Below are positions 31,970-39,641 of a stretch of 64,000 bases of DNA, one piece after another. The stretch is taken from assembly GCF_000019785.1 (NCBI RefSeq), contig NC_010524.1, positions 1 to 64,000 of the forward strand, written 5' to 3'. The notes under the pieces were generated by a model. It had not been told where the DNA came from, ran no database searches, and saw only the letters and a list, made by a program, of their open reading frames with translations. The position numbers and the translations under genes were made by a program. This stretch comes from Leptothrix cholodnii SP-6 (lineage in GTDB: Bacteria; Pseudomonadota; Gammaproteobacteria; Burkholderiales; Burkholderiaceae_C). The first letter of the stretch is position 1, and each line of letters begins with the position of its first letter.

Positions 31970-32434
31970 ATGCCCGAATTCACCGCCTCCGTGCAATGGC
32001 AACGCCATGCCCAGACCTTCACCGACAACCGCTACAGCCGTCGCCATGAATGGCATTTCGACGGCGGCGCGGTGGTGGCGGGCTCGTCGTCACCCCATTC
32101 GGTGCCGCTGCCGTATTCCGACCCGGGCGCGGTCGATCCCGAAGAGGCGCTGGTCGCCGCGGTGTCGAGCTGCCACATGCTGTGGTTCCTGAGCCTGGCC
32201 GCCAAGGCCGGCTGGCTGGTCGACGACTACCGCGACGACGCCGTCGCCGTGATGGCGCGCAACGCCGCCGGCCGCAGCGCGATCACGCTCATCACGCTGA
32301 GGCCGGCGGTGCGCTTCGGTGGCGAACGCCAGCCCGATGCCGACACGCAACGGCGCCTGCATCACGCCGCCCACGACGAGTGCACGCTGGCGCATTCGGT
32401 GACCGCCGAGGTGCGCTGCGAGCCGCTGTTCTGA
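31970..32434 (+). CDS. OsmC/Ohr-family peroxiredoxin-like protein
   Basis: 154 aa. OsmC fold with both conserved Cys, in AAVSSCHMLWFL and HDECTLAHSVTAEV, that reduce organic hydroperoxides. The family motif YSDPGAVDPEEALVAA lies before the first Cys. Divergent from the MocR-type regulator with a shared 67-bp control region, so regulation by it is plausible. Start MPEFTASVQW fits the family. Confidence 0.92.
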   Translation: MPEFTASVQWQRHAQTFTDNRYSRRHEWHFDGGAVVAGSSSPHSVPLPYSDPGAVDPEEALVAAVSSCHMLWFLSLAAKAGWLVDDYRDDAVAVMARNAAGRSAITLITLRPAVRFGGERQPDADTQRRLHHAAHDECTLAHSVTAEVRCEPLF

Positions 32435-32459
32435 CCCCTTCCTCACGAGACTCCGACGC

Positions 32460-33089
32460 ATGTACCTGCCCGCCCAGTTCGAAGAACGCCGCCCCGAAGT
32501 GCTGCACGCGCTGCTGCGCGCCCACCCGCTGGCCACCTGGGTCAGCCAGCGTGACGGCGAGCTGGTGGTCGAACACGTGCCGTTCCTGCTCGACCCGGCA
32601 CGCGGTGAACACGGCACGCTGATCGGCCACGTGGCGCGCGCCAATCCGGTCTGGCGCCAGCTCGCGGCCAGCGTGCTGGTGTTCCAGGGGCCGCAGGCTT
32701 ACGTGTCGCCGGCCTGGTACCCGAGCAAGCAGGTGCACGGCAAGGTGGTGCCGACCTGGAACTACGCGGTGGTGCATGCACACGGCCAGCCGCGTGCGAT
32801 CGAGGATCCGGCCGCGCTGCGGCAGATCGTCAGCCGCCTGACCGACACGCACGAAGCCGGCCGCGCGCAGCCCTGGCAGGTGGCCGATGCGCCGGCCGAC
32901 TACATCGACCAGATGCTGGCCGCGATCGTCGGCATCGAGATGCCGATCGAGCGGCTGGTCGGCAAGTGGAAGGTCAGCCAGAACCGTTCGGCTGCCGACC
33001 GCGCCGGGGTGGCGGCCGGGCTGCTGGCCGATGCGGCACCGCAGGCCGCGGCGATGGCCGCACTTGTTCAACCTTCAACCGATGCCTGA
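32460..33089 (+). CDS. FMN-binding PaiB-like protein
   Basis: 209 aa. The family opens with MYLPAQFEE and has the conserved segments HVARANPVWRQL, VLVFQGPQAYVSPAWYPSK and VPTWNYAVVHAHG of the PaiB/FMN-binding split-barrel family. B. subtilis PaiB is described as a negative regulator, though the fold is a flavin-binding barrel, so an enzymatic role is equally possible. It lies 25 bp after osmC and is probably co-transcribed with it and the GNAT gene. Confidence 0.9.
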   Translation: MYLPAQFEERRPEVLHALLRAHPLATWVSQRDGELVVEHVPFLLDPARGEHGTLIGHVARANPVWRQLAASVLVFQGPQAYVSPAWYPSKQVHGKVVPTWNYAVVHAHGQPRAIEDPAALRQIVSRLTDTHEAGRAQPWQVADAPADYIDQMLAAIVGIEMPIERLVGKWKVSQNRSAADRAGVAAGLLADAAPQAAAMAALVQPSTDA

Positions 33090-33102
33090 GTGCAAACAAT
33101 CC

Positions 33103-33546
33103 ATGATCACGATCGACTCGTTCACCGACGCGGACCAGCCGGCCTGGCAGGAACTGGCGCGGGCCTACAAGGCGTTCTATCTCACCGGGCAGACCGACTC
33201 GGAGTACCAGGCCACCTGGCAGCGCCTGCGTGCGGGCGAGCAGGTGCACGGCTGGGCGGCACGGCTCGACGGCCGGCTGGTGGGCATCGTGCACTGCCTG
33301 TTCCACGCCAGTGCCTGGACCGACGACGTCTGCTACCTGCAGGATCTGTTCGTGGCCGAGGCGGCTCGTGGTCAGGGCGTCGCCGCCGCCTTGATCGAAC
33401 GGGTGGCGCAGGCGGCCCGCGAGCGGGGGGCGCCGCGGCTGTACTGGCTCACGCAGGACCACAATGCCCGTGCGAGGGCCTTGTACGACCGCGTCGCGCA
33501 GAACCGCGGTTTCATCCGCTACGACTACGTTCTGGGCCCGACCTGA
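33103..33546 (+). CDS. GNAT-family acetyltransferase
   Basis: 147 aa from ATG 33103 (MITIDSFTDADQ); an in-frame ATG at 33082 overlapping the previous stop is possible. GNAT motif A is seen as LFVAEAARGQGVAAALIER and motif B as YWLTQDHNARARALYDR. The protein probably N-acetylates a small molecule or polyamine. It follows the PaiB-like gene closely; in B. subtilis paiA, a GNAT polyamine acetyltransferase, is likewise next to paiB, so a PaiA-like role is worth considering. Confidence 0.88.
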   Translation: MITIDSFTDADQPAWQELARAYKAFYLTGQTDSEYQATWQRLRAGEQVHGWAARLDGRLVGIVHCLFHASAWTDDVCYLQDLFVAEAARGQGVAAALIERVAQAARERGAPRLYWLTQDHNARARALYDRVAQNRGFIRYDYVLGPT

Positions 33547-33573
33547 GCCGGGTGTGCCGGCTGCAGCCGCAGG

Positions 33574-33855
33574 TCAGTCGACCACCCGCACACCCTTCCA
33601 GAACGCCACCCGCCCGGCGATCTGCGCGGCGGCTTCCTTGGGCTCGGGGTAATACCAGACCGCATCGGGGTTGGCGTCGCCGTTGACGAACAGCGTGTAG
33701 TAGCTGGCCTGGCCTTTCCACGAACAGGTGGTGCGCAGGTTGCTCGCCAGCAGGTACTCGCGCTTGAGCGAGTCGGCGGGGAAGTAGTGGTTGCCTTCGA
33801 CCAGCACGGTGTCGTCGCTCTCGGCGACGACGACGTCTTTCCAGATGGCTTTCAT
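33574..33855 (-). CDS. DUF427 protein
   Basis: 93 aa. It matches the small DUF427 family: start MKAIWKDVVVAESDD, central FPADSLKREYLLASNLRTTC and SWKGQASYYTLFV, and WYYPEPKEAAAQIAGRVAFW. It is a single beta-rich domain without signal peptide and without known function. It lies 41 bp after egtB on the same strand. The start at 33855 is the only methionine that keeps the family N-terminus. Confidence 0.85.
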   Translation of the reverse strand: MKAIWKDVVVAESDDTVLVEGNHYFPADSLKREYLLASNLRTTCSWKGQASYYTLFVNGDANPDAVWYYPEPKEAAAQIAGRVAFWKGVRVVD

Positions 33856-33896
33856 GTTGTCGGTTCCTGGGTCAAAGGAGGCGAGTGTCGGGCCTG

Positions 33897-35252
33897 TCAG
33901 AGGTCGCGCGCCAGGCGCAGGCCGCTGAACTGCCAGCGTGCGGTGGGCGGGAAGAAGTTGCGGTAGCTCGGCCGCGCATGGCCGCGCGGCGTGGCGCAGC
34001 TGCTGCCACGCAGCACCAGCTGGCCGACCATGAACTTGCCGTTGTATTCGCCCACCGCGCCGGCCATCGGCCGAAAGCGCGGGTAGGGGTCGTACGACGA
34101 ACGCGTCCATTGCCAGACGGCGCCGAAGAACTGGGGGTCACGCCGGCCGGCGGCGTCGAGCGACGCGGCGCGTGGCTGCGGATCTATCGGGCCATCGCCC
34201 GGTTCGGCGCCTGCGTGTGCGCCGCCGGCGAGGCGGGCCGCGGCCTCCCACTCGAACTCGGTGGGCAGCCGCGCACCGGCCCATTCGGCGTAGGCCGCGG
34301 CCTCGTAGAAGCTCAGGTGGCAGACCGGCTCGTCGGCGCGCCACGGCCGCTCGCCGTAGAGCGTGAACTGGTGGCTGGGGGCGCCGCGCTCGTCGAGCGC
34401 CCAATAGAGCGGGGCCTGCCAGCCCAGCGATTGCACCGCCGCCCAGCCGTCGCTGAGCCAGAGCTCGGGCCGGCGGTAGCCGCCGTCGGCGATGAAGGCG
34501 GCGTAGTCGCGGTTGCTGACCAGCGCACGCGCCACCGCACAGGCCTGCAGCTGCACGCGGTGCGCGGGGGTTTCGTTGTCGAAGCTGAAACCGGTGCCGG
34601 CGTGGCCGATGCCGATCTCGCCGTGGGGCAACTCGATCCACTCGGCACCGCCACCGCCGTGCAGGCCGGCACCTGCCGCCGGTTCGTCCGCCAGGCAGGC
34701 GGGCCGCAGCGGGTTGAGCGACAGGGCGTGGGCGATGTCGGTCAGCAGCAGCTCCTGGTGCTGCTGCTCGTGGTGCAGACCGAGCAGCAGCAAGGGCGCG
34801 GCAGCGGCCCAGCTGTCGTCGTCGGCCTGTTCGATGAAGCGGGCCAGCGCCTGGTCGACTGCATTGCGGTAGGCCCGCACCTCGTCGAGCGAGGGCCGAC
34901 TCAGCAGGCCGCGCTGCGGCCGCGGGTGGCGCGGGCCGAGGCTCTCGTAATACGAGTTGAAGAGCTTGAAGTAGCGCGCGTCGACCGGCTGGTAGCCGGG
35001 CTGGTGCGGGCACAGCACCAGCGCCTCGAAGAACCAGGTGGTGTGCGCCAGATGCCATTTGGTCGGGCTGGCGTCGGCCATGGACTGCAGGGCCATGTCT
35101 TCGGCCGACAGCGTGGCCACCCGCTGCAGCGTGTGGGCGCGCACCGCCCGGATCTGCCGCAGCAGGGCCTGGCGTGCGGCCGGCGACTCGGACGCTGGCG
35201 CCGGGGTCGGCGCCAGCGGGTCGGGAGGGATCTGCGGTGTCATCCTCGGCAA
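33897..35252 (-). CDS. egtB: Ergothioneine biosynthesis protein EgtB
   Basis: 451 aa non-haem iron sulfoxide synthase that joins hercynine to a thiol donor using O2. An N-terminal DinB-like helical domain carries WHLAHTTWFFEA and HHEQQHQE, whose three histidines bind iron. The C-terminal FGE-sulfatase-like fold carries SNRDYAAFIADGGYRRPELW, RLPTEFEWEAAARL and the GGSS-like VLRGSSCATPRGH. The start MPRMTPQ at 35252 or MTPQIPP at 35243 is equally possible. EgtD, the histidine methyltransferase usually paired with it, is not next to it; DUF427 follows instead. Confidence 0.9.
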   Translation of the reverse strand: MPRMTPQIPPDPLAPTPAPASESPAARQALLRQIRAVRAHTLQRVATLSAEDMALQSMADASPTKWHLAHTTWFFEALVLCPHQPGYQPVDARYFKLFNSYYESLGPRHPRPQRGLLSRPSLDEVRAYRNAVDQALARFIEQADDDSWAAAAPLLLLGLHHEQQHQELLLTDIAHALSLNPLRPACLADEPAAGAGLHGGGGAEWIELPHGEIGIGHAGTGFSFDNETPAHRVQLQACAVARALVSNRDYAAFIADGGYRRPELWLSDGWAAVQSLGWQAPLYWALDERGAPSHQFTLYGERPWRADEPVCHLSFYEAAAYAEWAGARLPTEFEWEAAARLAGGAHAGAEPGDGPIDPQPRAASLDAAGRRDPQFFGAVWQWTRSSYDPYPRFRPMAGAVGEYNGKFMVGQLVLRGSSCATPRGHARPSYRNFFPPTARWQFSGLRLARDL

Positions 35253-35294
35253 GCCCCGGTTCTGAAGACAGGGCGCTTACCTTACACCGGCCGT

Positions 35295-36716
35295 CTATTT
35301 GGCGCTGTTGATGTAGGCCGACAGGTTCAGCAGATCCTGCGCCAGCAGGCTGCTGGCAAAGCCGCCGTGGGCGCCCTTGTTCATGGCGCTCTGGATGCCC
35401 GACAGCGTGGCCGCCTTGGTCACGTTCATCGCGTTGTTCGACACGGTGGCGGTGTGGCAACCCGCGCAGGTGACGCTGTACTTGAGCTGGCCGGCGGCGA
35501 TGTCGCCGGTGGCCGGTGCGGGAGCCGGAGCGGGTGCAGGTGCAGGTGCAGGTGCCGGTGCGGGAGCGGGAGCGGGAGCGGGAGCCGGGGCAGGGGCAGG
35601 GGCAGGGGCAGGGGCAGGCGTCGGAGCCGGAGCGGGCGCAGGAGTCGGTGCCGGGGCAGGTGCAGGTGCAGGCGCAGGGCTCGGCGCCGGTTCCGGCGCG
35701 GGGGGGATGGGCGCCGGAGCCGGGCTCGGCGTCGCGCCGTTTTCGAGTGCGGCATTCCAGGTGCCGGCGTCGCCGGTGGCGCTGTCGGTGAAGTTGCCCG
35801 ACAGGCTGCCGTCGGCGGCCTGGGTGCCTTGCAGCGTGACGGCGTGGCCGCGCCAGGTCAGGGTCAGCGTGACGCTGCCGTCTGCGGCCAGGGTGCCGCG
35901 CACGCGCACGGCGCCGCCACGGTGTTCGCGGGCTTCGCGGCCGCCGTGCTGGCTGGCGATCAGCAGGTCGTCGGTGGCGGACTGGAGCTGCTCGGTGGCC
36001 TCGTCGTGGCCGCTGCGGAAGGCGCTCAAGGCCTGTTGGCCACCGGGCGTGGCCAAGCCGCCGGCATCGTGGCCGATCTGGCTGCGCAGCTCGGCCACCA
36101 GGGCCTCGATGCGGCTGCGGTATTGCTGCCGCAGCGCCTGCAGCGCGCTGCTGTTGCGCAGCGTGGTCACGATCGGTGCGACGCCGCTGTCGCTGGCGGT
36201 CGGCACGAACCGGCCCTTGAGGCGGGTCGTGCCGTCGCTCTTGAGCTCGCCCTTGAGCAGCAGTGCACCGCCGAGCGCCTGGCCGGCGTGCGGCCCGCTC
36301 GTGACGCTGGCGTCGAGGGCGTATTGGGTGGCGGTCCACTTCCGCTCGGTGGCCGCGTCGTCGTTGTCGTCGTCGTCCTGCTCGGCATCGTCCTTCGTGT
36401 CGTCGGACGATGATTTCGACGGCGCGCGGGCCGGCGCGGCACTGGCGGTGCCGCTGCCGGCCGCGCTGTCGCCGTCGGTCCGGGTGTGCAGGGTCACGCT
36501 CATGCCCTGGCTGGTGTCGGTCACGGCCAGCGCGCTGCTGGTGGCGCCGTCGGTGGTGTCGTCACCGCCGCCGCAGGCACTCAGCAGCGCCACGGCCAGC
36601 GCGATGGCGGCCAAGCCGGTGCCGAGCCGGCGGCCCGCGGCCGGGCGGGTGCCGCCGCGGGCGTTGAAGGAGGAGGGGTTGGACGACGGGATCGAGGGTG
36701 TCGGGCAGCTGCGCAT
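35295..36716 (-). CDS. Lipoprotein with Pro-Ala linker and C-terminal cytochrome c
   Basis: 473 aa. The lipobox LLSAC (Cys at about residue 48) follows a long basic leader. The N-terminal 120 mature residues are Ser/Asp-rich, with an acidic run (DDTKDDAEQDDDDNDDA). A middle domain (about 120-320) shows two beta-rich repeats ending in LKGRFVP and LSGNFTDSATGDAG. An about 75-residue Pro-Ala stretch, encoded by a 6-bp tandem repeat, then leads to a small mono-haem domain with CAGCH. The design suggests a haem held away from the membrane on a rigid arm, perhaps for extracytoplasmic electron transfer; the middle domain is not recognised. Confidence 0.8.
   Translation of the reverse strand: MRSCPTPSIPSSNPSSFNARGGTRPAAGRRLGTGLAAIALAVALLSACGGGDDTTDGATSSALAVTDTSQGMSVTLHTRTDGDSAAGSGTASAAPARAPSKSSSDDTKDDAEQDDDDNDDAATERKWTATQYALDASVTSGPHAGQALGGALLLKGELKSDGTTRLKGRFVPTASDSGVAPIVTTLRNSSALQALRQQYRSRIEALVAELRSQIGHDAGGLATPGGQQALSAFRSGHDEATEQLQSATDDLLIASQHGGREAREHRGGAVRVRGTLAADGSVTLTLTWRGHAVTLQGTQAADGSLSGNFTDSATGDAGTWNAALENGATPSPAPAPIPPAPEPAPSPAPAPAPAPAPTPAPAPAPTPAPAPAPAPAPAPAPAPAPAPAPAPAPAPAPAPAPATGDIAAGQLKYSVTCAGCHTATVSNNAMNVTKAATLSGIQSAMNKGAHGGFASSLLAQDLLNLSAYINSAK
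35511..35733. repeat. 6-bp tandem repeat coding for Pro-Ala linker
   Basis: About 35 copies of a degenerate hexamer (GGNGCN on the plus strand, for example GGAGCG, GGTGCA, GGGGCA) run across this segment, coding for alternating Pro and Ala on the minus strand. Runs of identical units (GGAGCG at 35566-35583; GGGGCA at 35586-35615) are long enough for slipped-strand changes. Each step is 6 bp, so copy-number change would lengthen or shorten the linker without a frameshift. Confidence 0.85.
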
Positions 36717-36992
36717 GGAAGGCTCCTGTGTGTGCGCCGGAGCGCACTTGCACCGGCTTGGGGCGCACCTTAAACAGCCAGGACCACCGTGCGCATCGTT
36801 TGGGTCCGTGCATTACCTCGGTAACGTCCACGGCCCTGCGGTTAGCAACCGGTCACCAGATGGCGAGATTTGTCGCCGTGTCTGAAGCGGTCATCAGGTT
36901 TGCCAGCTTCGGCGCCGGAAGGCCCCCTCGATGGGCAGAAATCCCGCTGGCACTCGCCGCTAAACTCGGTCAACTTCATCTTCGAGCGCCCC
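36717..36992. other. Divergent intergenic region before minC
   Basis: 276 bp between the lipoprotein-cytochrome gene (minus) and minC (plus). It must hold both promoters, but I see no convincing -35/-10 pair. A short symmetrical element TTACC-TC-GGTAA lies at 36813-36824. An open frame continues upstream of minC (from 36870) but has no family support. Confidence 0.3.
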
Positions 36993-37784
36993 ATGGCTGT
37001 TGTGACCCGCAAAAGCACGCCTTCGAGTCTCGAACTCAAGAGCGCGGTCTTGACGCTGACCGCGCTGGTCATCAAGAGCGCCGACCTGAGCGAACTGGCG
37101 CGCGAGCTCGAAGCCCAGGCCAAGGAGATGCCCGGGCTGTTCGACCATGACCCGGTGGTGATCGATCTTGGTGCAGTGCGCGACGCCTCGATCGAGCTCG
37201 ACGTGGTGGCGCTGATCGCCCTGTTGCGTCGCCACAGCCTGCTGCCGCTGGCGGTGCGCGGCGGCAGCACCCGGCAGATGGCCGCCGCGCGCGAGGCCGG
37301 GCTGGCCGAGGCGCCCGACGAGACGCACGCCGCGCCTCAGCGCCCGACGGCCGCCCTGCCGGCGCAGTCGCCGTCCGATGGCGAAGACGTCGACCTCGAC
37401 GACGAACTGCGACGCGCCCGCCAGCTGTTCGCCACCCAGCCGCCACCGGGCGGCACGCTGGTGATCGACCGGCCGCTGCGCTCGGGCCAGCAGGTCTACG
37501 CGCGCGGCAGCGATCTGGTGGTGCTGGCGATGGTCAGCCACGGCGCCGAGGTGATCGCCGACGGCAGCATCCACGTCTATGCGCCGCTGCGCGGGCGGGC
37601 CGTGGCCGGTGCCAAGGGCCAGGCGGACGCCCGCATCTACAGCACCTGCATGGAAGCCCAGCTCATTTCCATCGCCGGAACCTACCGCACCACCGAAGTG
37701 CCGCTGCCCGCCAACGTGCTGGGCAAGCCGGCGCAGGTGCGGCTGGAAGGCGACCGGCTGGTGGTCGAGCCGATCAAGCCCTGA
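36993..37784 (+). CDS. minC: Septum-site determining protein MinC
   Basis: 263 aa FtsZ-polymerisation inhibitor that acts with MinD at the cell poles. The N-terminal FtsZ-binding domain (about 1-110) is followed by an acidic linker and the C-terminal beta-helix MinD-binding domain (about 160-263: RPLRSGQQVYARGSDLVVLA, AEVIADGSIHVYAPLRGRAV, GAKGQADARIYSTCMEAQLI). The ATG at 36993 is chosen as the family start MAVVTRKST. It lies 51 bp before minD in a canonical minCDE operon. Confidence 0.95.
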   Translation: MAVVTRKSTPSSLELKSAVLTLTALVIKSADLSELARELEAQAKEMPGLFDHDPVVIDLGAVRDASIELDVVALIALLRRHSLLPLAVRGGSTRQMAAAREAGLAEAPDETHAAPQRPTAALPAQSPSDGEDVDLDDELRRARQLFATQPPPGGTLVIDRPLRSGQQVYARGSDLVVLAMVSHGAEVIADGSIHVYAPLRGRAVAGAKGQADARIYSTCMEAQLISIAGTYRTTEVPLPANVLGKPAQVRLEGDRLVVEPIKP

Positions 37785-37835
37785 CCCTGCCGAACCTGAT
37801 CCGTCCCCAATCCGTACCCGAAAGGACTCCCACTG

Positions 37836-38654
37836 ATGGCCAGAATCATCGTCGTCACCTCCGGCAAGGGAGGCGTGGGCAAAACCACCACCAGCGCGAG
37901 TTTCTCGACCGGTCTCGCGCTGGCCGGCCACAAGACCGCCGTGATCGACTTCGACGTCGGTCTGCGCAACCTCGACCTCATCATGGGCTGCGAGCGACGG
38001 GTCGTTTACGACCTGATCAACGTGATCCACCGCGAGGCCAACCTCAACCAGGCACTGATCAAGGACAAGCAGTGCGAGAACCTGTGCGTGCTGGCCGCCT
38101 CGCAGACGCGTGACAAGGAGGCGCTGACGCAGGACGGCGTCGAGCGCGTGTTCAACGAACTGATCGAGATGGGCTTCGAGTACATCGTCTGCGACTCGCC
38201 GGCCGGCATCGAGACCGGCGCGATGATGGCGATGCACTACGCCGACGAAGCGCTGGTGGTGACCAACCCCGAGGTCTCGTCGGTGCGCGACTCCGACCGC
38301 ATCCTCGGCATGCTGGCCTCCAAGACCCAGCGTGCCATCGACGGCAAGGAGCCCGTCAAGGAGCACCTGCTGATCACGCGCTACAACCCGAGCCGGGTGC
38401 AGGGCGGGCAGATGCTGTCGATCGAGGACATCCAGGACATCCTGCGCATCCCGCTGATCGGCGTGATCCCCGAATCCGAAGCCGTGCTCGATGCCTCCAA
38501 CCAGGGCCTGCCGGCGATCCACCTCAAGGGCAGCGACGTGTCCGAGGCCTACAAGGACGTGGTGGCGCGGTTCCTGGGCAAGGACGACCTGCCCATGCGC
38601 TTCACCGAGGCCGTCAAGCCGGGGTTCTTCAAACGCGTGTTCGGCGGGAGATGA
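37836..38654 (+). CDS. minD: Septum-site determining ATPase MinD
   Basis: 272 aa ParA-like ATPase that binds the membrane with ATP, carries MinC and oscillates under MinE. It has a deviant Walker A KGGVGKTT at 11-18, switch motifs [11 protein letters not shown] and CDSPAGIE, and a C-terminal amphipathic membrane anchor ([14 protein letters not shown]). Strongly conserved throughout, and followed 4 bp later by minE. Confidence 0.98.
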   Translation: MARIIVVTSGKGGVGKTTTSASFSTGLALAGHKTAVIDFDVGLRNLDLIMGCERRVVYDLINVIHREANLNQALIKDKQCENLCVLAASQTRDKEALTQDGVERVFNELIEMGFEYIVCDSPAGIETGAMMAMHYADEALVVTNPEVSSVRDSDRILGMLASKTQRAIDGKEPVKEHLLITRYNPSRVQGGQMLSIEDIQDILRIPLIGVIPESEAVLDASNQGLPAIHLKGSDVSEAYKDVVARFLGKDDLPMRFTEAVKPGFFKRVFGGR

Positions 38655-38658
38655 GGTG

Positions 38659-38922
38659 ATGAGCTTGCTGTCGTTTCTCATCGGAGAGAAAAAAAGCACC
38701 GCCAGCGTGGCCAAGGAGCGCCTGCAGATCATCCTGGCGCACGAGCGCTCGGGCCGCAATGCCAGCCGCCCCGACTACCTGCCCGCGCTGCAGCGCGAAC
38801 TGCTGGCGGTGATCTCGAAGTACGTGTCGATCGAACCCGGCGACATCAAGGTGCACCTGGAGCGCCAGGACAACCTCGAGGTGCTGGAGGTCAAGATCGA
38901 GCTGCCCGACGTGCAGCGCTGA
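38659..38922 (+). CDS. minE: Cell division topological factor MinE
   Basis: 87 aa. The N-terminal membrane-binding and MinD-stimulating segment ([20 protein letters not shown], then [13 protein letters not shown]) and the C-terminal topological-specificity domain ([19 protein letters not shown]) match the family. MinE stimulates MinD ATPase and drives pole-to-pole oscillation. The start at 38659 is 4 bp after minD, with a GAGG-type ribosome site at 38653-38656. Confidence 0.96.
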   Translation: MSLLSFLIGEKKSTASVAKERLQIILAHERSGRNASRPDYLPALQRELLAVISKYVSIEPGDIKVHLERQDNLEVLEVKIELPDVQR

Positions 38923-39092
38923 GTCCGATCGGTCAAAAAGAGCGGGCTTGGGCGCGCTCGATCAGGGATCGGCAGGGGGTGTCGTCGGTCAAGCTGGCGG
39001 CTTGTTGCGCTCAAGTCGGCCGGCCACCGGCCGACAACGCGGGATGCACCGGCAGACCGCGTCGGGCGACCGAGAAAAAAGGACACACCGTG

Positions 39093-39410
39093 ATGATCGA
39101 TTTCCCTCTGGTTCTGCTGTCGTGCCTGTTCATGGCGCTGCTGACGGCCGCGTTCGGCAGCCTGTTCCCGGCCGCCCACCGGCCGTGGTGGCACCCGCTG
39201 CGCCGCGCCGAACCGGCCACCCGCGCCAGCGCGGTGGCGACCGAGATCGATCCGCACCTGGCCGAAACCCAGCCGGTCACGCTGCCGCTGCAAGTGGTCG
39301 AGAGCGTCGACCGGCGCGGCCAGCCCCTGCCGTTCGTCGGCAAGGATCGGCGCAAGGCGGCACGTGCCGCCGCCCGCCACGAGCACCGCCGGCACGGCAA
39401 CGGCCGCTGA
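39093..39410 (+). CDS. Small membrane protein, unknown function
   Basis: 105 aa from ATG 39093, preceded by AAAAAAGGAC as a ribosome site. One N-terminal hydrophobic segment (FPLVLLSCLFMALLTAAFG) is followed by a basic, soluble tail rich in Ala, Arg and His (DRRKAARAAARHEHRRHGNG). I do not recognise a family. It lies 170 bp after minE and is the only plausible gene in this gap; a longer in-frame start at 38979 exists but has no ribosome-site support. Confidence 0.5.
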   Translation: MIDFPLVLLSCLFMALLTAAFGSLFPAAHRPWWHPLRRAEPATRASAVATEIDPHLAETQPVTLPLQVVESVDRRGQPLPFVGKDRRKAARAAARHEHRRHGNGR

Positions 39411-39463
39411 ATCACGGCGTCTCGACACCTGCGCGCCGCTCGCCGGCCTGCGCGTCGGCTCGA

Positions 39464-39541
39464 TACCGCGCGGGCGATGTGGCCTTCTTCGCAGACCGCG
39501 ACGAACAGGCGCAAGGTGACGGGATCGATCGGGCGTTGCAT
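39464..39541 (-). pseudogene. Truncated LysR-type regulator (first ~25 codons)
   Basis: From the start codon at 39541 the minus strand reads MQRPIDPVTLRLFVAVCEEG then HIARA, the unmistakable first helices of a LysR regulator. It then runs into unrelated Arg-rich sequence, so the rest of the helix-turn-helix and the effector domain are missing. It lies divergent to the lyase/CoA-transferase cluster that such a regulator would control. The lost part must have been removed by a deletion whose other end lies near 39464. Confidence 0.7.
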
Positions 39542-39641
39542 GGCGGGGCTTCGGGATGACCCTGGGTCGTTCCGGTGCGGAACGGATCGGCTTCCAAAGT
39601 AGCATCTTCGGGGCCTTTCGGAACCCCTGGAGTCCGGCCCC

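Noticed and set aside
35511..35733. Possible CRISPR array or VNTR outside genes
   Set aside because: Units are 6 bp without spacers and lie in frame inside a coding region.
35377..36885. 502-codon frame with a long Gly-Ala repeat, antisense to the cytochrome lipoprotein
   Set aside because: The Gly-Ala run is simply the complement of the Pro-Ala repeat; the minus strand has a lipobox and a CxxCH motif.
38979..39092. Upstream extension of the small membrane protein
   Set aside because: No ribosome site and non-hydrophobic leader; ATG 39093 has better support.
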